A DNA stretch of 64,000 nt from Blastococcus capsensis. Its GTDB lineage: Bacteria; Actinomycetota; Actinomycetes; Mycobacteriales; Geodermatophilaceae. The first letter of the stretch is position 1. Each line of letters starts with the position of its first letter. Positions 44,784 to 53,496 of this stretch are shown here, piece by piece. A program made the position numbers and the translations under genes. The stretch covers positions 57,006 through 121,005 of the forward strand of contig NZ_JASNNW010000021.1 in assembly GCF_030165005.1 (NCBI RefSeq). Direction: 5' to 3'. The notes beneath the pieces were generated by a model. That model worked only from the letters and a program-made list of their open reading frames with translations, did not search any database and was not told the origin of the DNA.

Positions 44784-46189
44784 CCGAGGGGCATGGCCGG
44801 GCGGCGACACCCGGCCACCCCTGTGCGGGGCCGTAGGGATGGCCCTGTACAGTCGTTCCCGGCTCGGACGCACCAGATCGGGCCGGGTTCGGGGCTGTGG
44901 CGCAGCTGGTAGCGCACCACACTGGCAGTGTGGGGGTCAGGGGTTCGAGTCCCCTCAGCTCCACCCCGATGACCAGGCCGTTCTCCATCTGGAGAGCGGC
45001 CTGAGTCGTCTCTGGTTGCAGTTGTGGTTGCAGTTTGCCCACCCTTACCCGGCAGCAGCAGGGCGCTCATCCGGTCGGCGGCCTCACGGGCCAGTGCCGG
45101 CATGACGTGGCTGTAGATGTCCATGGTCGTGCGCATCTGGCTGTGGCCGAGCAGCTCCATGACCACCCTCGGGTGCACGTTCTCGCTCAGCAGCAAGGTG
45201 GCCGCGGTGTGCCGGCCGTCGTGCAGACGGACGTGCCGGACGCCGGCGGCCTGGAGTAGCCGGGTCCAGTCGTCATGGTCGGTCTTCTTGTCGATCGGCC
45301 GGCCGTTGGGCTGGGCGAAGACCAGGTCCTCGTCGTGCCACTCGGAGCCGGCCAGCATCTGCTCGCCGAGCTGCGCGGCCTTGTGCCGGTGCAGCTCGCC
45401 GACGAGAGGCATCGGCAGGGCGAGCGTGCGTTGGCTGCGGCGGGTCTTGGGCTCCTCGTAGATCAGCCCGCCGCCGCGGACCCGGTGGATGCTCCGCCGG
45501 ACCGTCAGCGTGCCCGTGAGCAGGTCGATGTCTTTCCACTGCAGCGCCAAGGCCTCGGACTGCCGCAGGCCGAGGGCGAGGGCGACGGTCCAGCGAGCGG
45601 AGTTGCGGACGTGCGTCGCGGCTTCGAGGACGGCGCGGGCCTCGCCGAGGTCGAGGGCGGTGGCGATGTCGCTGGCGCGCTGGGCGGGCGGGTCGACGAG
45701 GGCGGCGACGTTGCGGGGGACGTGTCCGCGCTGGACCGCAACCGTGAGCGCCCGGGACAGGATCCGGTGGTGGCGCAGCACGGTGGCGGGGGAGTAGCCG
45801 GCGTCGAGGAGCGCGGTGTAGAGCTGGTCGAGATGCTCGGGGCGCAGCCGGTCCATTCGGTGGCGGCCGATGCCGGGGATCAGGTGCCGGCGGACGGCGG
45901 ACTCATAGCTCTCCAGCGTTCGCTGTCGCACCCGGCGTGGCGCGATGGTGGTCAGCCAGTGCTCGAGCCACCAGGCAACGGTCGGGGTCGACGTCTCGCC
46001 GACCGTCCCGGCGTCGCGCTTGCGCTCGAGGTCTCGGACCTTTGCGACCACGACGCCGCGGTTCTTGCTGCTGACGTGCCTGCGGTCGAGCTTTCCGTCG
46101 AGCGTGAAACCGACGGAGACGTAGCCGTGCCAGCGCCCGTCGGCGCCCTTGTAGATCGTCGACTCGCCGTTCGAGGCGCGTCCCGCCAT
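44678..46189 (-). CDS. int: Tyrosine recombinase (integrase) with C-terminal run-through of tRNA-Ala
   Basis: Phage/ICE-type integrase. An AP2-like arm-binding domain (STIYKGADGRWHGYVSVGF), a SAM-like core-binding domain (about 70-160) and the catalytic domain with Arg209 (ALGLRQSEAL), His323 and Arg326 (LHDGRHTAA), His349 (LLGHSQM) and Tyr359 (TTMDIYSHV) are all intact. Similarity to known integrases ends near residue 385. The frame has no stop there: it runs through the complement of the entire tRNA-Ala (residues about 409-433, for example AEGTRTPDPH and VRYQLRHSP) and on into the M23 gene, ending at 44678 after 503 codons. The C-terminus is therefore made of host chromosomal sequence. It sits next to an excisionase gene. 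Confidence 0.9.
   Translation of the reverse strand: MAGRASNGESTIYKGADGRWHGYVSVGFTLDGKLDRRHVSSKNRGVVVAKVRDLERKRDAGTVGETSTPTVAWWLEHWLTTIAPRRVRQRTLESYESAVRRHLIPGIGRHRMDRLRPEHLDQLYTALLDAGYSPATVLRHHRILSRALTVAVQRGHVPRNVAALVDPPAQRASDIATALDLGEARAVLEAATHVRNSARWTVALALGLRQSEALALQWKDIDLLTGTLTVRRSIHRVRGGGLIYEEPKTRRSQRTLALPMPLVGELHRHKAAQLGEQMLAGSEWHDEDLVFAQPNGRPIDKKTDHDDWTRLLQAAGVRHVRLHDGRHTAATLLLSENVHPRVVMELLGHSQMRTTMDIYSHVMPALAREAADRMSALLLPGKGGQTATTTATRDDSGRSPDGERPGHRGGAEGTRTPDPHTASVVRYQLRHSPEPGPIWCVRAGNDCTGPSLRPRTGVAGCRRPAMPLGQTSTPRAASHRTGSTRFPSSPPWCTSKCRCGPVD
44891..44963 (+). tRNA. tRNA-Ala (anticodon GGC)
   Basis: The 73-base cloverleaf folds fully: acceptor GGGGCTG with CAGCTCC, D arm GCGC...GCGC, anticodon stem CCACA/TGTGG with loop CTGGCAG (anticodon GGC, reading GCC) and T arm GGGGTTCGAGTCCCC. 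Discriminator is A; the next bases are CC but no A. The integrase lies directly downstream, so this tRNA is the likely attachment site of the element on its right. Confidence 0.95.
44975..45002 (+). terminator. Hairpin after tRNA-Ala
   Basis: 12-bp stem with one mismatch (44975-44986 with 44991-45002) and a 4-base loop, 11 bases past the tRNA. It probably ends the tRNA transcript and lies inside the antisense integrase frame. Confidence 0.55.
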
Positions 46190-46261
46190 TGGTCACCCCT
46201 GGGTCGTGGGCTGGAGTGTCAGTCTGGCCGAGCGATTGAGACCGGCGGAGCGGTTGTGGAC

Positions 46262-46549
46262 TCACGCGGCATCGGGCGACGTCGGGCCGAGTTCGAAGAG
46301 TTCACGCTGGTCCGTGGTGGTCCGGGCCCGGCGCAGCGTGCGGGGGGCTTCCAGGCCGCGAACGTAGCGTTCGAGCTCGCTGCGGGAGAGGCGGCAGCTC
46401 CGGCCGATGTGGACGGGGCGCAGGTCGCCAGCCTTCATCAGCGCGTAGACCGTCGTGCGCCCGAGGCGGAGCACCGTGGCGGCCTCCTCGGGTGTGAGGA
46501 GCAGCGGGTCGCTGGAGACCGGCTCCTGAGGTCGCTGCGCGTCGCTCAT
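46262..46549 (-). CDS. xis: Excisionase-type helix-turn-helix DNA-binding protein
   Basis: 95 residues with a MerR/excisionase HTH_17 domain: LLTPEEAATVLRLGRTTVYALMKAGDLRPV, then HIGRSCRLSRSELERYV. In integrative elements this protein directs the integrase towards excision. It is 72 bases upstream of the integrase on the same strand and likely co-transcribed. GAGGAGGG precedes the ATG by 5 bases. Confidence 0.88.
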   Translation of the reverse strand: MSDAQRPQEPVSSDPLLLTPEEAATVLRLGRTTVYALMKAGDLRPVHIGRSCRLSRSELERYVRGLEAPRTLRRARTTTDQRELFELGPTSPDAA

Positions 46550-46794
46550 ATCGCCCTCCTCGTCGCGTGGCCTCGTGCGCCGGCGACGGCCGGCGCCGCA
46601 CGCCTACCTGGAGAAGGCGCCATTCCCGGCCCATTGGTGACAGTGCCGGGCCAAGCTCCTGTTTTTCTCCAGTCCCTGCTGTCCGAGCTCCTGGTCACCT
46701 GGGGCCGACGGTCGTCGAGTTGCTCGGTCTCCTGACCTGCTCCGGCGCGTCTCCGGTTTTCCTCCAGTACGTCAAGCAGTTCGGGCGGTGTCAT
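46546..46794 (-). CDS. Possible small protein upstream of excisionase
   Basis: 82-codon frame whose TGA overlaps the excisionase ATG (ATGA), which would allow translational coupling. It starts MTPPELLDVLEENRRRAG and shows no domain; the last third is basic and Pro/Ala-rich. The remaining 167 bases up to the HEPN gene hold no visible gene. It could be chance in this GC-rich DNA. Confidence 0.3.
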   Translation of the reverse strand: MTPPELLDVLEENRRRAGAGQETEQLDDRRPQVTRSSDSRDWRKTGAWPGTVTNGPGMAPSPGRRAAPAVAGARGHATRRAI

Positions 46795-46961
46795 GCGGTC
46801 GCAGCGCAGGCATCGAGGGTCCCGCTCGACGAGGTCCGCACGATCCGGGGCTCGGCGTGCTAGGCGTAGATCGCGGGCGCGGGCAGACCGTGCGCATGGG
46901 ACTGTTCGGTAGCCACACCCACAGGCCTGGACGTAAGCGGTACGGGGCTTGAGGAAGACAG

Positions 46962-48050
46962 CTAGTAGGCCGTCTCAACGCTCGCTCCTGCACCGAACAG
47001 GCTGATCGGCACCGTCGTCTCGTCGACGATGTTCCAGCCCGTCCCCGACAAGAGGCGGAAGTCGGGACTGCTCTTAACTCGGTGCTCCCATCGCCTCTCC
47101 TGCTCCTCGCTGAGGGGTCCGCTCCTGGAGACCAGGAGCACGGCGTCGAAGACCTTGCCGATGGCATCAGCAACGGCTTGGCCGTCGTCGACTGCTGCGA
47201 AGGTGAACTCGACGCGCCAGGGGTTGTCGGCGAGCATGTGCACAAGCAGGGGACGCACCTCGACCATGTAGTCGTAGTGCCAGAGCTGTCGCGCATCGAC
47301 GTGGCGGCCTCGCAGGATGAAGTCGGCATGCCAGAACTGCCCGGGCCGCGCCGGCACGTCGAGATCCTCACGGCTCCACGGGCGACGACTCTTGCGCAGT
47401 AGGAGCGAGGTGTCGTACTGACCGCGGGCATGGCCAATCAGGCGTCGCGCGTCGTCGTGTTGGCCGCCAAGCCAGCCGACTGCTACTGGGTCGCTGGGGT
47501 CAATCCGGCCGGGGGTGCGCTTGTCGTTGTAGGAGGCAAGCGCCAGGAACGAGCCTCGTTCCAAGTCTCGCAGCGTCTGCTCTAAGCGACTCAGGTCGTC
47601 CGGGTGTGAGCGGCGCATGTGGCTGATTCGATGCCGGATACGGGTTAGCTCCTCCTGGTGGGCCTCCCAGGAGGGCCGTCGGATGAGCGCGTAGCCGAAC
47701 TGATCCCAATGTGCCGCGATCACCTGCAGCAGCTGGCTGTAGTCGAGATAGGCCAGAGGGTTGTTGCTGTCCGCGCTCGCCATGTGGGTGAAGGCTGCGT
47801 CCTGAGTCTGGCGCCCCGTCGCCACTTTGACCGCGTCGCCCCATGAGCTGCCGTACAGCGCGCGCAACTCGACATAGATCAGCTCCCGGAGCCACGTCTC
47901 GAGCTGCCACCACCGCGCGTATAGGGCGACAGACCTAGCAGGTAGGACCCCGGCCCCAACCGTGGCCGCGCGCAGAGCGCGATCACTAGCTGAGTCGCTG
48001 GTCCAGGATGGCTCTGGGTCTTCGTCAACCACTGCCTCGTTGTACGACAC
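46962..48050 (-). CDS. Swt1-like HEPN domain protein
   Basis: 362 residues. The N-terminal region (ALYARWWQLETWLRELIYVELRALYGSSW) and the segment RIRHRISHMRRSHPDDLSRL resemble the Swt1-type HEPN fold; Arg139-x4-His144 matches the HEPN RNase motif R-x4-6-H. The C-terminal half (about 190-362) is not recognised and may be the sensor. HEPN RNases are frequent toxins and abortive-infection effectors (family knowledge). No antitoxin-like gene adjoins it. It is transcribed towards the excisionase. A defence role is inferred from the domain and the island. Confidence 0.6.
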   Translation of the reverse strand: MSYNEAVVDEDPEPSWTSDSASDRALRAATVGAGVLPARSVALYARWWQLETWLRELIYVELRALYGSSWGDAVKVATGRQTQDAAFTHMASADSNNPLAYLDYSQLLQVIAAHWDQFGYALIRRPSWEAHQEELTRIRHRISHMRRSHPDDLSRLEQTLRDLERGSFLALASYNDKRTPGRIDPSDPVAVGWLGGQHDDARRLIGHARGQYDTSLLLRKSRRPWSREDLDVPARPGQFWHADFILRGRHVDARQLWHYDYMVEVRPLLVHMLADNPWRVEFTFAAVDDGQAVADAIGKVFDAVLLVSRSGPLSEEQERRWEHRVKSSPDFRLLSGTGWNIVDETTVPISLFGAGASVETAY

Positions 48051-48396
48051 TTCACCGCGCTGCGCGCCCCGGCGCTGAGACTCCCGTGCGCCAGGGAGTG
48101 CGGTGCGCTAGGGAGCCAGCCAGCTCCACGGGGTAGCGCCCGGGAGTCTGGGAGGTCTCCTCACCCCCCGTATCGATTCTCGAAGGCCGGTGCGGCCTCC
48201 TCGAACAACTCGGCGCTACCGTCACAGAACCCCTTGCTCAGCAGCGGGTGCCCGTCCCCGGCCAGTTGCCCGCTCCCCTCGCAGCTACCCGATCGCACAC
48301 GATCGCGAGCCGACACAGACCCGTGAATAGGTGAGTTGCAGGCGCGCGTCAGCGCGGGGCGGGCGGAGCCCGTCCTCCGGTACTTCTGCAGTTAGG
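48051..48396. other. Non-coding spacer between HEPN gene and IS110 element
   Basis: No gene is visible. It must contain the right end of the IS110 element, whose exact limit I cannot fix. At 48301-48316 it carries GATCGCGAGCCGACAC, which recurs in similar form at 49830 and, inverted, near 50760. Confidence 0.5.
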
Positions 48397-49629
48397 TCAG
48401 GCAGCCGGGTCGAGGACGACCGTGTGGCCGAGCTTCTCCAGCTGGGCGACCAGCCGGCGGGTGTGGGCCTCGGTGTTTCGCCGGGCCAGCCAGTCCGGTC
48501 CCAGGTCGCGGTAGGGCTCGTCGTTCTTGAGCATGTAGTAGGCCGAGACGAGGATGGAGTGGGCGACCGCGACCTGGGCGCGGCCCGTCCCGCGCCGGGC
48601 GGTGAGCCGGGCATGCTGGGTCGATAGGTAGTTGGTGCCCTTCATCCGGGCGGTCGCCGCGGCCGCTTCAACCAGCATGGTGGTCAGCCACTTGTTGCCG
48701 TGCCGGGCTCCCGTAGGACTGCGTTTGCCGGCCGACTCGTAGACCGCCGGCGCCACTCCGGCCCAGGCGGCCAGGTGCGCCGCGGAGGGGAAGCGAGACA
48801 TGTCCCCGCCAGTCTCGGCGAGGATCACCTGGGCGACCTTGGGCCCCACGCCGGGAATGGTCTGCAGCAGCTCCAGGTGGTGCGCCCAGGGCTGGCAGGC
48901 GGCGGCGATCACCGCGTCCAGCTCGGCGAGGTCGGCCTCGACCGCGTCCAGTCGGCCCAGGATGGAGCGGGCCAGCTGCGCGTGGCCGGCGTCGAAGTGA
49001 CCGATCAGCGCCTCGGTCAGCTCCGGGATCTTGGCGCGCATCTTGCCCTTGGCCAGGTCGGCAAGCACCCGAGGATCGCGTTCGCCGTCGATCAGCGCCG
49101 CGAGCATCGCCCGCGCCGAGACGGTGGTCAGGCTCGAGGCGACGACGGACAGCTTGATCGACGCGTCCTCCAGCATGCCCTCCAGTCGGGTTGCCTCCCG
49201 GGTGCGGTCGCCCATCAGCTGCACCCGGTAGCGGGTCAGCATCCGTAGCCGGCGGATGTCCGGGGGCGGCACGAACGACGGGCGCAGCAGCCCGTGCTCG
49301 AGCAGCTGGGCGATCCATTCGGCGTCCTTGACGTCGGTCTTGCGCCCCGGGACGGCCTTCATGTGCGCGGCGTTGAGCAACCACACCTCCATGACCTCCT
49401 CCAGGCAGTAGAACGACGCCTTCCAGTAAGTCGAGGTCGACTCCATCGCCGCGATCGTCACCCCGCGCTCGAGTAGCCAGTCCCGCATCACCCCCAGCGC
49501 CCGCGTCGTCGTCTTGAACGTCCGCGTCTCACTCACCCGCCGGCCGCCCGGGCCGGGGATGCGCACGCAGACGGTCACCGACGCCTTGCCGATGTCCAGC
49601 CCGGCGACCCGCTCGAACAGGACCTCCAC
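48397..49629 (-). CDS. IS110-family transposase
   Basis: 410-residue DEDD recombinase. The N-terminal RuvC-like domain has Asp12 (VAGLDIGKASV), Glu63 (AAMESTSTYWK) and Asp99/Asp102 (KTDVKDAEWIAQLL). The C-terminal Transposase_20 domain follows (LLQTIPGVGPKVAQVIL, then SAAHLAAWAGVAPAVYESAG with the catalytic Ser region). The GTG at 49629 is chosen because GGAGGTGATC, a ten-base perfect complement of the 16S rRNA 3' end, lies just upstream; the GTG at 49638 is inside that site. It appears full length. Confidence 0.92.
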   Translation of the reverse strand: MEVLFERVAGLDIGKASVTVCVRIPGPGGRRVSETRTFKTTTRALGVMRDWLLERGVTIAAMESTSTYWKASFYCLEEVMEVWLLNAAHMKAVPGRKTDVKDAEWIAQLLEHGLLRPSFVPPPDIRRLRMLTRYRVQLMGDRTREATRLEGMLEDASIKLSVVASSLTTVSARAMLAALIDGERDPRVLADLAKGKMRAKIPELTEALIGHFDAGHAQLARSILGRLDAVEADLAELDAVIAAACQPWAHHLELLQTIPGVGPKVAQVILAETGGDMSRFPSAAHLAAWAGVAPAVYESAGKRSPTGARHGNKWLTTMLVEAAAATARMKGTNYLSTQHARLTARRGTGRAQVAVAHSILVSAYYMLKNDEPYRDLGPDWLARRNTEAHTRRLVAQLEKLGHTVVLDPAA

Positions 49630-49638
49630 CCTGATCAC

Positions 49639-49880
49639 CTCCCATAGACAACAGGGGTCGGCGTCGCCCGGAGGGTTCTCTACCTGGACACAGACCCACG
49701 CGCTCTTCGGCAGCAATCAGAGGCACCCGAGAACCCCGCGCCATACACCTCAACGGGCTCGCCCGCACCAATGTGTCGCGACGTCGCCGGACGACAGGAG
49801 CATTCTCATCCCCAGGGCCAGCGATTCAAGATCGCAAGCCGTTACACCTCATGCATCCAGGGCTGCGCAATCCGTTGTGA
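49639..49880 (-). ncRNA. Candidate IS110 bridge RNA region
   Basis: IS110-group elements encode a bridge RNA in the non-coding DNA upstream of the transposase that pairs with donor and target DNA (family knowledge). Here a stem pairs GGGTTCTC (49673-49680) with GAGAACCC (49729-49736) around a 48-base internal region, the size and shape expected of a bridge-RNA loop. Transcription and guide pairing are inferred. Confidence 0.35.
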
Positions 49881-50223
49881 CGCGAAGGCGACGACGCGGG
49901 TGACAGGGGTGTGGTCAGCTGCCGACCGGCAAGCCCTCGGGGGCGTCACCGGCGCGCGCTACCCCTCGAACCGATCGGTGCACCTCTCCGCGTGGCGTGC
50001 CTCGCGGGCAAAGGGCCCTGCCGTCCGACAGGGCCGGGAGTCATGTCGATAGCGAGGGCCAGTGGCGCGGCGGTTGGGGTGACGTCGGCCGGTCGGGTCG
50101 CCACCGCCCCGTCACCCCCGCTCCACGACGAACTGTCCGGACGTCACCGTCGGCGCCGGTGCCTCACAGGAGCAATACGGGAGCTCCGCCTTCGGGCGCT
50201 CAGGTGAGGTCAGGTGCGCCGCT
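49881..50223. other. Spacer with no visible gene
   Basis: 343 bases between the IS110 left end and the zinc-finger gene. Only short GC-driven frames are present; no RNA gene or repeat was recognised. Confidence 0.5.
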
Positions 50224-50688
50224 CTAGCGCGCCCGCCGCCGGTAGGACCGCAGGACGGGCTCCAGCGCCCGGCCAAGGGCGGGCAGATCCCGGTCGTAGA
50301 CGTGGCCGTCATCCAAGTGACCGGCGAGTTCGCCGAGCAACCTCGGCCAGTCCCGGCGGGTCGGTTCGAGGGGGACACGAATCTCGACCCGCCGCTCGAC
50401 CACCTGCACCGCCGCCCTGCCGGAGGTCGCGGCGCGGCTCTGCTCCCAGGCCCGGTGGCGGCAGGTGGCCGAGCACCACTTGGGGATCGGACCGCGGCTG
50501 CGCGGGGTGATCGGTCCACCGCACCACCCGCAGGTCGTCGCGGCAGTGCGTCGTTCCGGCCCGTCCGCCGCGGGGGCGGCCCGCTCCGGACGAGGGTGTT
50601 CCTCCGGGGTGCGACGTTGACGCTCGCGGCGTTGTTGCTCGCGCGCCCGCCGTCGGGCGCGGTACTCAGGGGCGCCGCTGGTTCCCAT
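50224..50688 (-). CDS. Small zinc-finger protein
   Basis: 154 residues starting MGTSGAPEYRARRRAREQQR. A basic, Arg/Glu-rich N-terminus is followed by a four-Cys zinc-binding motif (CGWCGGPITPRSRG, then KWCSATCRHRAWEQ) and a C-terminal segment (RDWPRLLGELAGHLDDGHVYD). Similar Cys4 proteins are common cargo in actinobacterial integrative elements. The open frame extends to 51462 but the upstream part overlaps hsdM. Function unknown. Confidence 0.65.
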   Translation of the reverse strand: MGTSGAPEYRARRRAREQQRRERQRRTPEEHPRPERAAPAADGPERRTAATTCGWCGGPITPRSRGPIPKWCSATCRHRAWEQSRAATSGRAAVQVVERRVEIRVPLEPTRRDWPRLLGELAGHLDDGHVYDRDLPALGRALEPVLRSYRRRAR

Positions 50689-51093
50689 GTCCTCAGTCTG
50701 CTGGCGATCCTCCTGTAATCCGTCACCACGAGATCTCAGCCCGAGATGCAAGACGTGTGTCGGCTCGTGATCTTGGTGAGACCGGCGAGAGAGCATTGGC
50801 GCTGGAGGGCTCGGCCCAGGAGATCGAGTCGAACATGCGCTTGCTCTTGCCGCTGTCGCGGCGTCTCGATAGGCCCGTGGACAAGCGTTGCTGCGCCGTC
50901 CTGTCGGTGGGCACGCATAGGGTCGCTGCGTGTAGCCCCGCCGGGACCGTCCGTGGATCCGGCAGGACCTCCGTCCGCTACCTGGGAGGACGAGCAGTCT
51001 GATGTCGTTCTGGTCCGTGCTAATGCCGAAGGATGTCGGCGCCTTGTGCCGTTCGCTCCAGGTTGAGCGACTCGTCGAGGGGAGCGCGAGCTG
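50689..51093. other. Spacer upstream of hsdM
   Basis: 405 bases between divergent genes. The segment 50741-50775 is an inverted, diverged copy of the motif at the IS110 left end. The rest shows only weak short frames. The hsd operon promoter must lie here; TAATGC near 51021 is a possible -10. GAGGGGAG precedes the hsdM ATG. Confidence 0.5.
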
Positions 51094-53496
51094 ATGGCGC
51101 GGTTGACGCTGCCCCAGTTGGAGCGGCACCTTTTCGCCGCGGCCGACGTGCTGCGGGGCTCGATGGAGGCCTCCGCGTACAAGGAATACATCTTCGGCAT
51201 GCTGTTCCTGAAGTACGCCTCGGATCAGTTCGAGGACGAGCGACAGCAGGTGGTCGCCGAGCAGTTGGCCCGCGGCCGCTCGCAGGCCGAGGCCGAACAG
51301 CGCGCCGAGTCGCCGTCGTTCTACAAGACCTTCTACGTCCCTGGCCGCGCCCGCTGGGCGCAGATCCGCGATCACGCACACCACGGGGTCGGCAGCGAGC
51401 TCAACAAGGCGCTTCAAGCGCTGGAGCACGAGAACCGGTCGCTGGACGGCGTCTTGCAGCACATCGACTTCACCCGCAAGGTCGGGCAGTCGTCGATGTC
51501 AGACAAGAAGCTGCGTGAACTGATCATGCACTTCAACAAGGTCCTGCTGCGCCAGAAGGACTTCGAGTTCCCGGACCTGCTCGGTGCCGCCTACGAATAC
51601 CTGATCCGCGACTTCGCTGACTCGGCCGGCAAGAAGGGCGGCGAGTTCTACACGCCCCGCGACGTCGTGCGGCTCATGGTTCAGATCGCTGATCCCCACG
51701 AGGGCATGAGCGTTTACGACCCGTGTACGGGTTCGGGCGGCATGCTGATCCTGTCCAAGGAGTATGTCGAGGAGAGCGGTGGCGACGGCCGCAACCTGGC
51801 CCTCGCCGGCCAAGAGCGCGACGGCAGCGTCTGGGCCATCTCCAAGATGAACATGCTCCTGCACGGCATCCCGGACGCCGACCTTCGCAACAACGACGAC
51901 GGAACCCTGGAGGACCCGGCGCACATCAGCGGTGGAGAGCTTCAGCGGTTCGACCGTGTGATCACCAACCCGCCGTTCTCCATGAACTACTCCGCCGACG
52001 GGATGCCCTTCCCCGAGCGGTTCCGCTACGGCTACACGCCCGAGAAGGGCAAGAAGGCCGACCTGATGTTTGTCCAGCACATGCTGGCGGTCACGCGGCC
52101 TGGCGGCATGGTCACGACCGTCATGCCGCACGGGGTGCTCTTCCGCGGCGGCGACGAGGGCAAGATCCGCACGGGCCTACTCAACGACGACATGGTTGAG
52201 GCGGTGATCGGCCTCGGACCGCAGCTCTTCTACGGCACAGGCATCCCGGCCTGCATCCTGGTGCTGCGTCCCGTTGGGTCGAAGCCGGCCGAGCGCAAGG
52301 ACAAGGTGCTCTTCATCAACGCCGACCGCGACTACCGCGAAGGCAGGGCGCAGAACTACCTCGAGCCGGAGCATGTCGAGAAGATCGTCTCTGCCTTCCG
52401 TGCTTTCGAGGACGTTCCCGGGTTCGCTCGCGTGGTCAGCCGCAAGGAGCTGGCTGAGAACGACGACAACCTCAACATTCGTCGTTACGTCGACACCACG
52501 CCTGAACCTGAGCCGCAGGATGTCCGGGCCCACCTGCACGGCGGCATCCCGATCCGGGAGGTCGAGGCCAAGGCCGACCTGTTCGCCGCACACGGCATAA
52601 AGCCGGAGCACCTACTCGTCCCCAAGACAGCGGGATACCTGCAGTACGCCGACGTGGTGGCTGACCGGAGGGACCTGCGTCGGCTCGTCCAAGGCGACCC
52701 GGGTATCGTCGCTGCCGAGGCCGCTGTGCAGGCGGCGATCGAGCGGTGGTGGAAGTACGAGGAGCCACGCTTCGACAAACTGGAGACCGTCGCAGATCTT
52801 GTTGAGCTCCGTAAGGACCTCATTGGAACGTTCCGGTCGGCCCTACAGGCGACGCCTCTTCTCGACCACTTCGCAGTCAGCGGCATCGTTGCCTCCTGGT
52901 GGGGTGCCAGCCTGCCCGACCTCAAGGCGCTCGCAACCCTTGGCTACAAGGGCCTCGTCGAGGCTTGGGTGGCCACTGTGCTTGATGCTCTGGAGGAAGA
53001 GAAGTCCACCGTCGACCCACTTGACCACAAGGTGGCTAAGGCACTCCTTCCTGAGTACCTCGAAAAGCTCGCTGGCCTGGAAGCAGAGGTGGCCGAGCTC
53101 GACACGACGATCAAGGCGGCTACCGCCTCGGATGATGACGAAGAGACGGAGTCCACCGAGGACGCGCTCCCGCCGGCCGAACTCAAGAAGTTGAAGAGCA
53201 AGCTGACGGCCGTAAGGAAGCAATTCAAGTCGGAGAAGGGCGCTTTCGCCGATCGTCTCGCGGCAGGGAGCGCGGCGCTCGATGACACGGCCGCGCGTCA
53301 GATCGTGCTTGACGGTATGGAAAATGACCTGTTGGCCGAGGCCCAGGACCGCATCACCCGGCATCGCCTGGCGGTGATCGCGGCCTTCGAGACCTGGTGG
53401 GACAAGTACCGGACGCCGCTCTCGACGCTGGAACACGAGCGTGACGCTGCCGCAACAGGCTTGGCCGGGATGCTCAAGGAACTCGGCTATGCGTGA
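51094..53496 (+). CDS. hsdM: Type I restriction-modification methyltransferase subunit HsdM
   Basis: 800-residue N6-adenine methyltransferase, longer than the usual about 500. The N-terminal HsdM_N helices ([16 protein letters not shown], then [17 protein letters not shown]) are followed by the Rossmann domain: [12 protein letters not shown], AdoMet motif [11 protein letters not shown] (from Asp209) and catalytic NPPFSMNY (from Asn292). After about residue 500 there is an extra 280-residue C-terminal region with a strongly helical, Lys/Glu-rich part ([34 protein letters not shown]), probably a coiled coil. The stop overlaps hsdS by 8 bases. Confidence 0.95.
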   Translation: MARLTLPQLERHLFAAADVLRGSMEASAYKEYIFGMLFLKYASDQFEDERQQVVAEQLARGRSQAEAEQRAESPSFYKTFYVPGRARWAQIRDHAHHGVGSELNKALQALEHENRSLDGVLQHIDFTRKVGQSSMSDKKLRELIMHFNKVLLRQKDFEFPDLLGAAYEYLIRDFADSAGKKGGEFYTPRDVVRLMVQIADPHEGMSVYDPCTGSGGMLILSKEYVEESGGDGRNLALAGQERDGSVWAISKMNMLLHGIPDADLRNNDDGTLEDPAHISGGELQRFDRVITNPPFSMNYSADGMPFPERFRYGYTPEKGKKADLMFVQHMLAVTRPGGMVTTVMPHGVLFRGGDEGKIRTGLLNDDMVEAVIGLGPQLFYGTGIPACILVLRPVGSKPAERKDKVLFINADRDYREGRAQNYLEPEHVEKIVSAFRAFEDVPGFARVVSRKELAENDDNLNIRRYVDTTPEPEPQDVRAHLHGGIPIREVEAKADLFAAHGIKPEHLLVPKTAGYLQYADVVADRRDLRRLVQGDPGIVAAEAAVQAAIERWWKYEEPRFDKLETVADLVELRKDLIGTFRSALQATPLLDHFAVSGIVASWWGASLPDLKALATLGYKGLVEAWVATVLDALEEEKSTVDPLDHKVAKALLPEYLEKLAGLEAEVAELDTTIKAATASDDDEETESTEDALPPAELKKLKSKLTAVRKQFKSEKGAFADRLAAGSAALDDTAARQIVLDGMENDLLAEAQDRITRHRLAVIAAFETWWDKYRTPLSTLEHERDAAATGLAGMLKELGYA

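Larger units (their letters stand above)
48397..49880 (-). mobile_element. IS110-family insertion sequence (ends approximate)
   Basis: Transposase plus about 250 bases of upstream non-coding DNA. IS110 elements lack long terminal inverted repeats, so the limits are estimates: the left (upstream) end is placed near the motif at 49828-49861 and the right end lies somewhere in 48300-48396. It sits inside the tRNA-Ala island. Confidence 0.6.

Noticed and set aside
50736..51200. 154-codon minus-strand frame across the hsdM start
   Set aside because: It overlaps the well-supported start of hsdM and has no domain; its tail merely reads through the repeated motif near 50750.
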